From positions 1 through 13,179 of the forward strand of contig CAIWDQ010000032.1 of NCBI GenBank assembly GCA_903911455.1: 13,179 bases of DNA. Direction: 5' to 3'. The notes beneath the pieces were generated by a model that did no database searches, was not told the origin of the DNA, and worked only from the letters and a program-made list of their open reading frames with translations. Made by a program: the position numbers and the translations under genes. Origin of the DNA: an uncultured bacterium (GTDB lineage Bacteria; Bacteroidota; Bacteroidia; Bacteroidales; JACABE01). Shown here in pieces: positions 6,019 through 13,179 of this stretch (the first letter of the stretch is position 1; each line of letters begins with the position of its first letter).

Positions 6019-7437
6019 ATGACGTACAAAGTATTAAGGAAAACAACTATTCTCGCTGCTATAGTTATAGTAGCGTTGGTGGTGGGTTGCAAGCAAAAGA
6101 AGGCTACAGTTGTGGTTCAGGATTACTTACTTGAAAAGATTAAGAAGTCGGGCAAACTTGTGGCTACTACCAATTATAATTCCACAGATTATTTCATTTA
6201 TAAAGGCAATCCAATGGGCTTTCAGCTAGAAATGCTCAATGCTTTTGCAAAACACTTAGGTGTGAAGCTTGAAATTATTATAAGTAATGATTTATATACA
6301 AACGTAATGCAGCTTACCAGCGGCAGATGCGATTTGATTGCACACAACTTTACGATAACCAACGACCGTAAGAAGATAGTTGACTTTAGCATCCCAATAA
6401 TGCAGACTCGTCAGGTTTTGGTGCAACGAATTGAGGATAGCGATGATGATACTACTCATAGCACTCCTTTCATCCGCAACCTCCTTGACCTTGCCGGGAA
6501 AGATGTGTACGTACTTAAGCATAGCTCTCATGTAGTTAGACTACAAAATCTCCAGAATGAGATAGGTGACAGCATAAATATTATTAGCAGCGACACTTGT
6601 GATGTAGAGCTATTGATTGAAATGGTTTCGGATGGCACTATTGATTATACTATTTCTGATGAAAATGCTGCAATGGTCAACAAAACGTACTTCAGTAATA
6701 TTGATGTTAATACACCAATAAGCTTTCAGCAGAATCTGGCTTGGGCTGTTAGAAAAAACTGCAATAGTTTGCTTAATGAACTTAACAAATGGCTTGTGGA
6801 GTTTAAGGAAACTAATGAATACAGTCGTATTTATGATACCTATTATCGCAATCCGCGTTCGGCTAATATAGCCAACAACGAATACTTTGTTAATAAGAAA
6901 GGAAAACTATCAAAGTACGATAAAGAGATTAAGAAATATGCTAAGATGTGCAAATGGGACTGGCAATTACTAGCTTCACTCATCTATCAGGAGTCGCATT
7001 TTGATCCTACACTTACAGGTTGGTCGGGAGCTTTTGGTATGATGCAGATGATGCCTGAAACTGCTAAAAGGTTTGGTGTAAATATCAAATCTTCACCAGC
7101 CGAACAGATAAGAGGTGGGGCTTTATTAAAAATATATATTGATCATATTCTTCCAAAAGAGATTACAAATCAAGATGAACGTACTAAGTTTATACTTGCT
7201 TGCTATAATGTAGGTTACGAACACGTAATGGATGCCCGCATTCTGGCAAAGAAATATAAAAAAGACCCAAATATCTGGACCAATAACGTTGACTTTATTA
7301 TGAAAAACCTTTCAAAGCCTAAGTATTACAATGACCCTCTAATTGAACATGGTTATGCAAGAGGCATTGAGACCTATCGTTTTGTGAATGATGTGCTGGA
7401 GCGTTTCGAACACTATAAGAATATTGCAATAAAGTAA
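6019..7437 (+). CDS. MltF-type lipoprotein: solute-binding-like domain plus lytic transglycosylase (472 aa)
   Basis: The lipoprotein signal ends at VVGC (Cys24), so the enzyme is membrane-anchored. Residues of about 35-275 resemble a family 3 periplasmic solute-binding domain (SGKLVATTNYNSTDYFIYKG, GFQLEMLNAFAKHLGVKLE, CDLIAHNFTITNDRKKIVDFSIP). The C-terminal part (about 300-460) is an SLT lytic transglycosylase domain: LLASLIYQESHFDP with catalytic Glu325, then GAFGMMQMMPETA, and ACYNVGYEHV. The family cleaves peptidoglycan glycan strands to 1,6-anhydro-muropeptides, and the front domain may sense cell-wall ligands as in E. coli MltF. The ATG at 6019 is chosen because it starts the signal peptide; an in-frame upstream start (5899) would bury it. 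It stands alone, convergent with the B12 operon only 30 bases away. Confidence 0.9.
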   Translation: MTYKVLRKTTILAAIVIVALVVGCKQKKATVVVQDYLLEKIKKSGKLVATTNYNSTDYFIYKGNPMGFQLEMLNAFAKHLGVKLEIIISNDLYTNVMQLTSGRCDLIAHNFTITNDRKKIVDFSIPIMQTRQVLVQRIEDSDDDTTHSTPFIRNLLDLAGKDVYVLKHSSHVVRLQNLQNEIGDSINIISSDTCDVELLIEMVSDGTIDYTISDENAAMVNKTYFSNIDVNTPISFQQNLAWAVRKNCNSLLNELNKWLVEFKETNEYSRIYDTYYRNPRSANIANNEYFVNKKGKLSKYDKEIKKYAKMCKWDWQLLASLIYQESHFDPTLTGWSGAFGMMQMMPETAKRFGVNIKSSPAEQIRGGALLKIYIDHILPKEITNQDERTKFILACYNVGYEHVMDARILAKKYKKDPNIWTNNVDFIMKNLSKPKYYNDPLIEHGYARGIETYRFVNDVLERFEHYKNIAIK

Positions 7438-7467
7438 GAAACTTACTAGCAGAAGCTCGTATTATGG

Positions 7468-8568
7468 TTAATTGAAACTAAAAAAGGATGGAGTTATACC
7501 TGCTCTTATAGAATCTAATACGTTTCCGTTGGCATCAAAGCGGAACACGAAACCATTCTGGGTATAATCAATAGCATCACTAATAAATAATTCCCCATTT
7601 AACGGACTCACTGCAAGAGTATAAAACAGTCGTGAGCTCTTTTTAATAAAAGGTGTTGCAGGTAGTGTAGTTTCATTTATCGACATCTTATAAATGTCGT
7701 TGTTTACATAGTACAATGTATCTTTAGTAGCATTAATTCCCAGACTTACGGGTGACAAATATTTACTTGCAAACATAATGGTTCTTTCCACGCTAAGTGT
7801 ATTAGGATTAATGCATACCAACGATGGGATTTCCTCATTATTATAACCTCCACTACACAGCACCCACAACTTATTATTCTTATCCATAACCATGCTATTA
7901 GGCTCTTTACCCACAATAATACTGTCCGTAACTTTATCTGTATTAGTGTTTATCACTTGTACTGTATTGTTATTCTGATGCACATAGTACTGCGACCAGT
8001 TGCACACAAACACCAGATTATTATACATAAGCATCCTGTCGGTAGCCTTGGTTGTATTTATATGTCCTGTAATTGTATTGGTTTCTATGTTTATAATATT
8101 TATAACCGGCTGTTGAAGATCGGAGATATAAGCCTTTTTATTATTTATCTGCTGAATAAAACGAGGGGAAGTCATACCTGTAATTGTCTTTACGGATGAA
8201 AAGTCAATGGGAGATATAACTTCTATTTTGCCTGAGTTATTAACGACTACATATATCAAACCATTTATCTGTTGCATGCTCACCGGGACATCTCCTAGAG
8301 GACGTTTGTTGACAGCATAGAATATATCGTTGGCAATTTTGTGTGTATTGAAATCATAAAAGGAGATAATGCCATTGCCCCAGGTATAGTTTCCTTCGCT
8401 GATGATGAATACTCCCTTGCCGGGAATATAATTGGAAGCATCGGTACTTCTTTCGCCAAAATCGTTGTTTTTGTTACAGGAAAAAGCAATGATAAAAAGC
8501 AGTATCAATACTAAAATCTTCACGTAAGTAAAGCTTTTTCTTATTATATTATGATAATATCTTTTCAT
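7468..8568 (-). CDS. BtuG-like beta-propeller surface lipoprotein (366 aa)
   Basis: The lipoprotein signal peptide ends at IIAFSC (Cys31). The mature part is a chain of propeller blades of the YncE/DUF5074 type, opened by GVFIISEGNYTWGNGIISFYD, with repeated strand pairs such as NGLIYVVVNNSGKIEVISP, KAYISDLQQPVINIINIETN, VQVINTNTDKVTDSIIVGKEPNSM and KLWVLCSGG. In Bacteroides, BtuG proteins of this architecture bind cobalamin on the cell surface with very high affinity and cap BtuB. The B12 riboswitch and the adjacent receptor gene support the same role here. ATG 8568 is chosen because it overlaps the receptor stop (ATGA, 8565-8568) and begins the signal peptide; the longer frame to 8628 lies inside the receptor gene. 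It is the last gene of the operon. Confidence 0.85.
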   Translation of the reverse strand: MKRYYHNIIRKSFTYVKILVLILLFIIAFSCNKNNDFGERSTDASNYIPGKGVFIISEGNYTWGNGIISFYDFNTHKIANDIFYAVNKRPLGDVPVSMQQINGLIYVVVNNSGKIEVISPIDFSSVKTITGMTSPRFIQQINNKKAYISDLQQPVINIINIETNTITGHINTTKATDRMLMYNNLVFVCNWSQYYVHQNNNTVQVINTNTDKVTDSIIVGKEPNSMVMDKNNKLWVLCSGGYNNEEIPSLVCINPNTLSVERTIMFASKYLSPVSLGINATKDTLYYVNNDIYKMSINETTLPATPFIKKSSRLFYTLAVSPLNGELFISDAIDYTQNGFVFRFDANGNVLDSIRAGITPSFFSFN

Positions 8569-10493
8569 TTCTGGGTTAAATCTAAACGGATTAACAACTG
8601 ATAGTTTCTGCCCGGCATCGGTTGCCATGCGATTGCCTGATAATCTATTCCAAAGATATTATTGATGCTAAACTGTAATGCAACTTTTCTTTCTTTCCAT
8701 TTAAATGTTCTTCCGGCAATAACATCTGTCAAAGTATAGTATGGCATATATCTTGTATTTGATGTGTTTGTGAATCTGTTCCCGGTATAATGCACATAAA
8801 ACGACACATAATAATTTCGCCACTCTGTCCTTAAGCTACTGTTGAACGAATGTTGAGGAACATATATCAACTGTTTACCCGAAGTATTATCATTTATGCG
8901 AATCTGACTATTGTTTTTTGCTGAGGTATAAGTGTAGTTTGCATTTAATCTGAAGATAAATGGGTTTATATTATACACCATTGAAGCGGAACTTTCAATA
9001 CCTTGCGACAAAACCTTTTTAATATTTGAAGGACTCCAATAACGGTAGAGGGCATCGGGTTGCCATAAAATCCAATTGTTTATATTGGTATAAAAATAAG
9101 TCAACTCCGACTGGAAACTTAGTTTCAGTTCTTTCTTTGATTGATACTTTATACCACCTTCAGCAGAATATCCTTCCTCTGGAAGTAGGTTTGGATTTCC
9201 TCCCGGATACCAATAGAGGTCGTTGAGAGTAGGCAGATGATAATTCCTTGAGATCTGAGTCTTTATTGCTATACTTTTATCTTTAAGCAAAGCATATTCT
9301 AAGCCTAATGAAGGTAAAAAAGGTAAAAATGTATTATCCGAATTCTCTTCCCTCAACATCAGAAATGAAACAAGTCTTTTTGTGAGTTGTGCATTAATAC
9401 TTCCAAATACAGCTAGTTGTTTACGTTCTTTTAAATCGGTATAATTGCTTGAGTTAACTCTGTTTTCTTCGGCAGACATGCCTATATTAATCATAACATT
9501 TTCAGAAATGCTATAGTTATAATTAATATTTCCCGTAAGGGAATTAACTTTATTAACGGAATTGATACTCGCAATTTTATTGGTATAATTCAGATAGTCG
9601 TAAGACAATGAAAGTTTTACATTCAACTTATATTTATCACCAAAATTCTTCCATTCAAATAAACTACGGGCAAACTGATTGTCCTGATGCTCATTCCCTG
9701 GTAATGGCTGAACAACTATCGGTTGGGGAATTACTCTATCGTTTTCTTGAAGCCATAAACGGAAAGAAATTTCGTTGTTTTTAAAAGTTCTATACACTTC
9801 CTGCAAAAGAGAATACTGCTTATAATCTGCATCCTGACGTGTTTGCTCTGGATAATTACCTGTCTCAATTGCATTGTTTTTAAAAGTGAAATCGTTGGCA
9901 GAGGTTTTATATGAAATTCGCGTATCCGAATACCATTTACCAAGATTAAAACCTGCTCTAAGATAAGAACCATAGGTTGAGAAGCTGCTTATTTCCTGAA
10001 CATACTGCAGATGCATCTTTTCTTTCTCTCTTTTATTTGAAATATTAATGCTTCCTCCCAAACCTCCCGAACTATTGACCAAAGAACTACCTCCATGTAA
10101 CAAGTTAATATCATCAATAAAAAAAACATTTATCATTGAGAAGTCCTGCTGCCCGATCATGGGCGAATTAAGCTCAATTCCGTTCCAATTGACTAAAGTA
10201 TGAGAAGCACCTGTGCCCCTGAAGGAGGCAGTCGCCAGACCTCCCTGCCCGTATGTCTTAATAAAAACAGGCGAATGCGACGCTAGTAAATCCGATAAGT
10301 TGGTACTGATATTCTCAGCTAAAGTTACGCTATCAATGCTGGTCTTTTTGAGACTATGGTGAGGATCTAATTTTTCGGAGCTTATACTAATGCTATTCAG
10401 TTGGATAGTATCTTTTAAGTGTTGTGCATTAACTGTAGGAAATACCAAAAAAAGTATTAAAAACAAGCTTAATATGCATACATTTTTCAGCAT
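8565..10493 (-). CDS. btuB: BtuB-like TonB-dependent cobalamin receptor (642 aa)
   Basis: The signal peptide ends at TVNA-Q (about residue 23). A TonB-box-like segment follows (DTIQLNSISISS, about 28-39). The plug domain (about 50-155) holds NLSDLLASHSPVFIKTYGQGG, ASFRGTGASHTLVNWNGIELNSP and HGGSSLVNSSGGLGGSI. The rest is a 22-strand-type barrel with alternating aromatic strands, ending in a GRNYQLLIRLDL final strand. There is no CarboxypepD-like N-terminal extension, so it is a plain BtuB-size receptor rather than a SusC type. Substrate assignment rests on the riboswitch and the BtuG- and BtuH-like neighbours. It would import corrinoids across the outer membrane using TonB energy. It lies 14 bases after the second T9SS protein gene and overlaps the propeller start by four bases. 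No inner-membrane btuCDF genes are in the window. Confidence 0.9.
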   Translation of the reverse strand: MLKNVCILSLFLILFLVFPTVNAQHLKDTIQLNSISISSEKLDPHHSLKKTSIDSVTLAENISTNLSDLLASHSPVFIKTYGQGGLATASFRGTGASHTLVNWNGIELNSPMIGQQDFSMINVFFIDDINLLHGGSSLVNSSGGLGGSINISNKREKEKMHLQYVQEISSFSTYGSYLRAGFNLGKWYSDTRISYKTSANDFTFKNNAIETGNYPEQTRQDADYKQYSLLQEVYRTFKNNEISFRLWLQENDRVIPQPIVVQPLPGNEHQDNQFARSLFEWKNFGDKYKLNVKLSLSYDYLNYTNKIASINSVNKVNSLTGNINYNYSISENVMINIGMSAEENRVNSSNYTDLKERKQLAVFGSINAQLTKRLVSFLMLREENSDNTFLPFLPSLGLEYALLKDKSIAIKTQISRNYHLPTLNDLYWYPGGNPNLLPEEGYSAEGGIKYQSKKELKLSFQSELTYFYTNINNWILWQPDALYRYWSPSNIKKVLSQGIESSASMVYNINPFIFRLNANYTYTSAKNNSQIRINDNTSGKQLIYVPQHSFNSSLRTEWRNYYVSFYVHYTGNRFTNTSNTRYMPYYTLTDVIAGRTFKWKERKVALQFSINNIFGIDYQAIAWQPMPGRNYQLLIRLDLTQK

Positions 10494-10507
10494 TGTGAAA
10501 AAAATGT

Positions 10508-11518
10508 TTAGTATTTGATTACCTTTTTATACAAGTTATCTCCATTATCAAGGCTTATTTTAATCAAATACATACCCTTTGAAAAGGAAGTAGTATTAAG
10601 TTGTAGGTTTTTATTTATCTTTTGATGAAGAAGTTCTTCACCTGTAGAGCTATATATGCTTATTTCTGCGCCAAGCAACAACTTTTCATAACTAAAATCA
10701 ATACTTAATTTATCAATAAACGGATTTGGGTAGGTATTTATAGAGGTATTATTTTTAAGTATATTAATTCCTGTGTTGGTAGTGTTGTGTATAATGCCAA
10801 CTGCATCCAGATCAAAGCCCCCGGTCATAAATGGAGTTGGATAGGGGTCGTTTATGATGTGCCCATGACTATCTTTTCGGCTGAAGTACTCCGAAATGCT
10901 TCCCACTACATCGGTTATCTTCACGTAAGTGATATTATTTACATCAAGTAAGGCACTGTCCTTAAGCTCATCAAGATCAAATGGTGTGCCGTAAAGCACC
11001 TTATATTTCCCGGCAAGGTTATTTATCTTAGTGGCATCAAGGGTATCAAAACCAGCTACCTGTGTTGTTGTCTGGGTAAGGGATGTTGAAGGGAAGGTTA
11101 CATAGTGAATGCCATCAGAACTAACAGATACATAAGCCAACTCAAGGAAACGCCCGTCAAAAGAGTTCTCATATACAGCAAAGTCAAAGCCGGGTCCATT
11201 CGCTATCGGATGATTGAAAGTAAGTATTGCCACACCGCCATCACCAAGGCTAACTGAAGCATTATCAGCTATACCCAATGCATCAAGATTAGAACCAAAC
11301 GAAGCAAAATGATTACCGGGTGCAGCCGGATCTTCGGCAGTGGTATCGGCAATGTCTAGATATCCTCTCGTTACAGTGCAAGAGGCAGCCCAATCTATCA
11401 AAATTGGGCTGTCCTTGCTTATGGCAGTTGTGCCGGCCTGTCCCGCAGGTCCTGGATACTGTGCCTTAGCCGTTAAAGCTATGACATATAATAGTATGAA
11501 TACAAACTTCAATTTCAT
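10508..11518 (-). CDS. T9SS-sorted surface protein of the B12 operon (336 aa)
   Basis: The signal peptide (MKLKFVFILL...TAKA-Q, about 19 residues) is followed by a globular beta-rich domain. It has features recurring in cell-surface proteins next to B12 receptors: HFASFGSNLDALGIAD, VSLGDGGVAILTFNHPI, PGFDFAVYENSF, FLELAYVSVSSDG, YVKITDVVG, GGFDLDAVGIIH. The last 75 residues or so (from TYPNPF near 262) are a type A T9SS sorting domain ending in KKVIKY, so the protein crosses the outer membrane through the type IX system and is attached at the surface. Its own binding activity is unknown; co-regulation with B12 uptake suggests corrinoid capture. It is separated by 4 bases from the DUF4465 gene and 14 bases from the receptor gene. 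Confidence 0.82.
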   Translation of the reverse strand: MKLKFVFILLYVIALTAKAQYPGPAGQAGTTAISKDSPILIDWAASCTVTRGYLDIADTTAEDPAAPGNHFASFGSNLDALGIADNASVSLGDGGVAILTFNHPIANGPGFDFAVYENSFDGRFLELAYVSVSSDGIHYVTFPSTSLTQTTTQVAGFDTLDATKINNLAGKYKVLYGTPFDLDELKDSALLDVNNITYVKITDVVGSISEYFSRKDSHGHIINDPYPTPFMTGGFDLDAVGIIHNTTNTGINILKNNTSINTYPNPFIDKLSIDFSYEKLLLGAEISIYSSTGEELLHQKINKNLQLNTTSFSKGMYLIKISLDNGDNLYKKVIKY

Positions 11519-11522
11519 GGTA

Positions 11523-12530
11523 TCAGTTTTTGCTAAGCTTTTTAGTAACGATACCTTTAGATGTACTATATTTTACAACATAAATACCCGTTTTCAGTTC
11601 ACTTAAATCTACGCTTCCGCCTTTGAATTCAGGTATTGTAAGTATTTCTTTTCCTCTTATATCACTTAACGTCAGTTTACCCGAAAACTTATCATTAAAT
11701 GTTACATTAACATTATTTATGAAAGGGTTTGGATATACATTCATGTCAAATTGTTCAGCTTTATTTTCAGTGATAGCGTTAGGTGGAGTTGTTCCATTAA
11801 AATTGTCAATACAGAAGTACGAAGGAGTGTTCATCCCATAAAGTCCTACATCCGAACTCCATAGAGTGAATGCAATACTGTCAACTGTTCCCAGAGATGA
11901 TAGGTCGCACCAACGCCAGTCCTTTACTATATAATCTAATGTATTATTGCTGAAGCGAAAATCAGCAAGATAGAATTTAACTGTATCGGTAACGATACCT
12001 GCATGATAGCCTTTTATTTTTAATATAAACCAGTCAGCATCATTACCTGTACTTCCTCCAAATTTCTTAGAGTAAGCATCACCATTTAGCATAGATAAAT
12101 ATGCATAGGTGTTGTTGGTTACATAAAAACCTGTAATTGCTTTTGCAGTATTGAACTTAATGACGTTAGGAATTGGCTGATACGTAACCCAATCAGCCAA
12201 AACGGAGCTAACGGCATAGGTTGTTGAATGATTGTACCCTTTACCGGCAGCAGCAGCAAACTGATTGGGTAAGCCGGGTGTTAAAGTGTCAACAACAGTG
12301 CTATATGCAAACCCCGACCATGCATAAGCTGAGCCACCAAAGCTGGTATAGGTATTTGGGAAATAGATACTCCCGTCGGTAAATCCTCCTGCCATATTAG
12401 AGCCGTTCCAAAAGGTGTCGGCTGCTAAGGGTAAATCGTCAAATGTGGCTACTGTCTGAGCATTAACATCATGCCAAATAAAAAAGCATAGCAAAAGAGC
12501 CAGATTTAAAAGTTGTTTAAATTTTTTCAT
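11523..12530 (-). CDS. DUF4465 (BtuH-like) protein with T9SS sorting domain (335 aa)
   Basis: After a signal peptide (ends near DVNA-Q, residue 25) comes a DUF4465-type domain: TVATFDDLPLAADTFWNGSNMAGGFTDGSIYFPNTYTSFGG, SGFAYST, GYNHSTTYAVS, GFYVTNNTYAYLSM, DWFILKIKGY, KFYLADFR, WRWCDLSSLG, DSIAFTLWSSDVG and YFCIDNF. In Bacteroides, BtuH proteins carrying this domain are surface lipoproteins that bind B12. Here the anchor is different: there is no lipobox, and a type A T9SS sorting domain (about residue 264 to the end, from VYPNPF) takes its place. It is the first gene after the cobalamin riboswitch, so it should be the most directly B12-controlled. The start at 12530 lies four bases after a long hairpin. 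Confidence 0.85.
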   Translation of the reverse strand: MKKFKQLLNLALLLCFFIWHDVNAQTVATFDDLPLAADTFWNGSNMAGGFTDGSIYFPNTYTSFGGSAYAWSGFAYSTVVDTLTPGLPNQFAAAAGKGYNHSTTYAVSSVLADWVTYQPIPNVIKFNTAKAITGFYVTNNTYAYLSMLNGDAYSKKFGGSTGNDADWFILKIKGYHAGIVTDTVKFYLADFRFSNNTLDYIVKDWRWCDLSSLGTVDSIAFTLWSSDVGLYGMNTPSYFCIDNFNGTTPPNAITENKAEQFDMNVYPNPFINNVNVTFNDKFSGKLTLSDIRGKEILTIPEFKGGSVDLSELKTGIYVVKYSTSKGIVTKKLSKN

Positions 12531-12534
12531 TAAG

Positions 12535-12581
12535 AAAGTTTTTAAAGTTTAACATATAATTTATTTAAACTTCAAAACTTT
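12535..12581 (-). promoter_or_regulatory. Hairpin at the start codon: candidate riboswitch expression platform
   Basis: On the minus-strand RNA, AAAGUUUU (12581-12574) pairs with AAAACUUU (12542-12535). After a 1-by-2 bulge, AAGUUUAA (12572-12565) pairs with UUAAACUU (12552-12545), closing a 12-base loop. That makes 16 base pairs, ending four bases before the AUG. No T run follows, so translational control is more likely than termination. It lies about 80 bases after the riboswitch core. Confidence 0.5.
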
Positions 12582-12663
12582 TGGATCGTTTTGTGTGAAT
12601 TGAATAGAAAAGCTATTGAATCCTACATCGCTTTTTAACCCGAAAGCTTTGAATACTAGTTTT

Positions 12664-12838
12664 GCGCAGGCAGGTCTTCTGACTCGTACCCTCTTTAGGC
12701 GGCCTTCCCATCAAATAAATCACGACAGTGGCAAAATGTTAGCTTAAAGAGTATCACGGTACTTACAGCAGCGGGAACTGTTACAGGTTTTCACTGTATT
12801 CCCTATTAAGTCCAAAATGGACACCAATGCAGGGACAA
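12664..12838 (-). ncRNA. Cobalamin (B12) riboswitch
   Basis: On the minus strand, conserved cobalamin riboswitch blocks occur in the right order: TTGGTGTCC, then TTAATAGGGAA, ACCTGTAACAGTTCCCGC followed by TGCTGTAAG, GCCACTG, GGGAAGGCCG, and the B12 box with GAGTCAGAAGACCTGCC (12685-12669). Its length of about 175 bases fits the class. It should repress the four-gene uptake operon when adenosylcobalamin or a related corrinoid is bound. Confidence 0.95.
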
Positions 12839-12841
12839 AAG

Positions 12842-12870
12842 TAAGCATTAATATTTATATGGAATGCTTA
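12842..12870. repeat. Perfect 8-bp inverted repeat at the 5' end of the riboswitch
   Basis: TAAGCATT (12842-12849) and AATGCTTA (12863-12870) are separated by 13 AT-rich bases, directly upstream of the riboswitch on its strand, where the promoter should lie. It could be an operator or a chance dyad. I find no clear TAnnTTTG box here. Confidence 0.45.
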
Positions 12871-12892
12871 AAAAAACATAATTTTTGAGGAA

Positions 12893-12920
12893 CAATTACG
12901 AATTACGAATTACAAATTAC
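12893..12920. repeat. 7-bp x 4 degenerate minirepeat (GAATTAC)
   Basis: CAATTAC, GAATTAC, GAATTAC and AAATTAC lie in direct succession at a 7-bp period, upstream of the B12 operon on its strand. The motif recalls the short tandemly repeated repetitive (STRR) heptamers described in cyanobacteria, but only by type. Confidence 0.75.
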
Positions 12921-12950
12921 GCATGGGGGAGTGAATGCCAATAAAAATAG

Positions 12951-12982
12951 GCTTTTAGGTGTTTAGGCTTTTAGACTTTTAG
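12951..12982. repeat. 8-bp x 4 degenerate minirepeat (GCTTTTAG)
   Basis: GCTTTTAG, GTGTTTAG, GCTTTTAG and ACTTTTAG follow one another at an 8-bp period, 30 bases to the right of the GAATTAC minirepeat. Confidence 0.75.
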
Positions 12983-13047
12983 GAAAAACTATTTAATAAT
13001 GTGATAAAATGTCTATTCATAAAAATAAAATTGCTTTTATAATTAGG

Positions 13048-13065
13048 CACGACATTTATGTCGTG
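13048..13065. repeat. Short perfect palindrome (CACGACAT / ATGTCGTG)
   Basis: Two 8-bp arms surround a TT centre. It is GC-richer than its surroundings and could fold as a tight hairpin on either strand. No T run follows directly. Confidence 0.5.
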
Positions 13066-13087
13066 TATAAAATGATAGCAAGATTTA

Positions 13088-13108
13088 GGGCTTCAGCCCA
13101 ACTTTTTT
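13088..13108 (+). repeat. Short hairpin GGGCT / AGCCC followed by a T run
   Basis: GGGCT (13088-13092) and AGCCC (13095-13099) enclose TC; AAC and six T follow (13103-13108). It resembles a small plus-strand terminator, but no plus-strand gene precedes it, so it may be a mobile or repeated intergenic palindrome. Confidence 0.4.
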
Positions 13109-13112
13109 CTTA

Positions 13113-13152
13113 CCTAAACTCCTAAACTGCTAAATTGCTAATAGCCTAATAA
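13113..13152. repeat. 8-bp x 5 degenerate minirepeat (CCTAAACT)
   Basis: CCTAAACT, CCTAAACT, GCTAAATT, GCTAATAG and CCTAATAA lie at an 8-bp period and run into the A tract of the neighbouring terminator, that is, just after the end of an off-window minus-strand gene. Confidence 0.75.
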
Positions 13153-13176
13153 AAAAACCGGGCCTCGTGACCCGGT
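13151..13176 (-). terminator. Intrinsic terminator of an off-window minus-strand gene
   Basis: On the minus strand ACCGGG (13176-13171) pairs with CCCGGT (13162-13157), closing an 8-base loop. T residues follow (complement of 13157-13151). The stem is fully GC-rich apart from the closing pair. It implies a minus-strand gene starting beyond the right edge and ending near here. Confidence 0.8.
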
Positions 13177-13179
13177 AAA

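Larger units (their letters stand above)
12841..13150. other. Gene-free repeat-rich spacer upstream of the B12 operon
   Basis: No coding frame is evident. The spacer holds the presumed operon promoter, one 7-bp and two 8-bp minirepeats (12893-12920, 12951-12982 and 13113-13152), and two short perfect palindromes (13048-13065 and 13088-13099). Confidence 0.6.

Noticed and set aside
7433..7447. AGTAAG/CTTACT stem over the MltF-like stop codon as a terminator
   Set aside because: The stem is only 6 bp, AT-rich, and has no T run after it.
8569..8628. N-terminal extension of the propeller lipoprotein
   Set aside because: It lies inside the receptor coding region, has no signal character, and the ATGA overlap at 8565-8568 gives a natural start.

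Overview
The window looks like chromosomal DNA of a Bacteroidota species, probably Bacteroidales-like, although the order cannot be fixed from sequence alone. The evidence is AT-rich DNA, two proteins with C-terminal type IX secretion (T9SS) sorting domains, lipoproteins with short lipoboxes, a DUF4468-type secreted protein, candidate -7 boxes of the Bacteroidota form TAnnTTTG, and a Bacteroidota-style vitamin B12 uptake operon. There is no sign of a phage, insertion sequence, tRNA, rRNA or CRISPR array.

Left part (1-2730): the 3' tail of a gene that starts outside the window; a 21-bp minisatellite (about 283-504) that reads as a Cys/Gly/Tyr heptapeptide-repeat ORF; a coiled-coil lipoprotein with a strong intrinsic terminator; and, on the minus strand, a small membrane-anchored GGDEF protein with an altered signature (MGDEF).

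Middle (2731-7437): a tight three-gene plus-strand cluster with an 11-bp overlap and then a 0-bp gap. It encodes a DUF4468-like secreted protein, an adenosine-deaminase-like amidohydrolase and a secreted protein of unknown function. A gene-free stretch of about 940 bp follows. It holds the most unusual element here, an eight-copy, strictly 41-bp tandem array (5294-5617) built from alternating inverted octamers that can form alternative hairpins. A terminator-like hairpin oriented for the minus strand lies to its left. After it comes an MltF-type lipoprotein, with a solute-binding-like domain followed by a lytic transglycosylase domain.

Right part (7468-12840, minus strand): a cobalamin riboswitch precedes four tightly spaced genes: a DUF4465 protein with a T9SS tail (BtuH-like), a second T9SS-sorted surface protein, a BtuB-like TonB-dependent receptor, and a BtuG-like beta-propeller lipoprotein whose start overlaps the receptor stop (ATGA). 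Together they form a surface system for capturing corrinoids and passing them across the outer membrane, repressed by B12. A 16-bp AU-rich hairpin lies directly in front of the first start codon and is a candidate expression platform.

Scattered through the intergenic DNA are six separate degenerate minirepeats. Each has four or five units of 7 or 8 bp (28-40 bp in total), each with a different motif, and they mostly lie at gene 3' ends. Two short perfect palindromes and a minus-strand terminator from an off-window gene fill the right edge.
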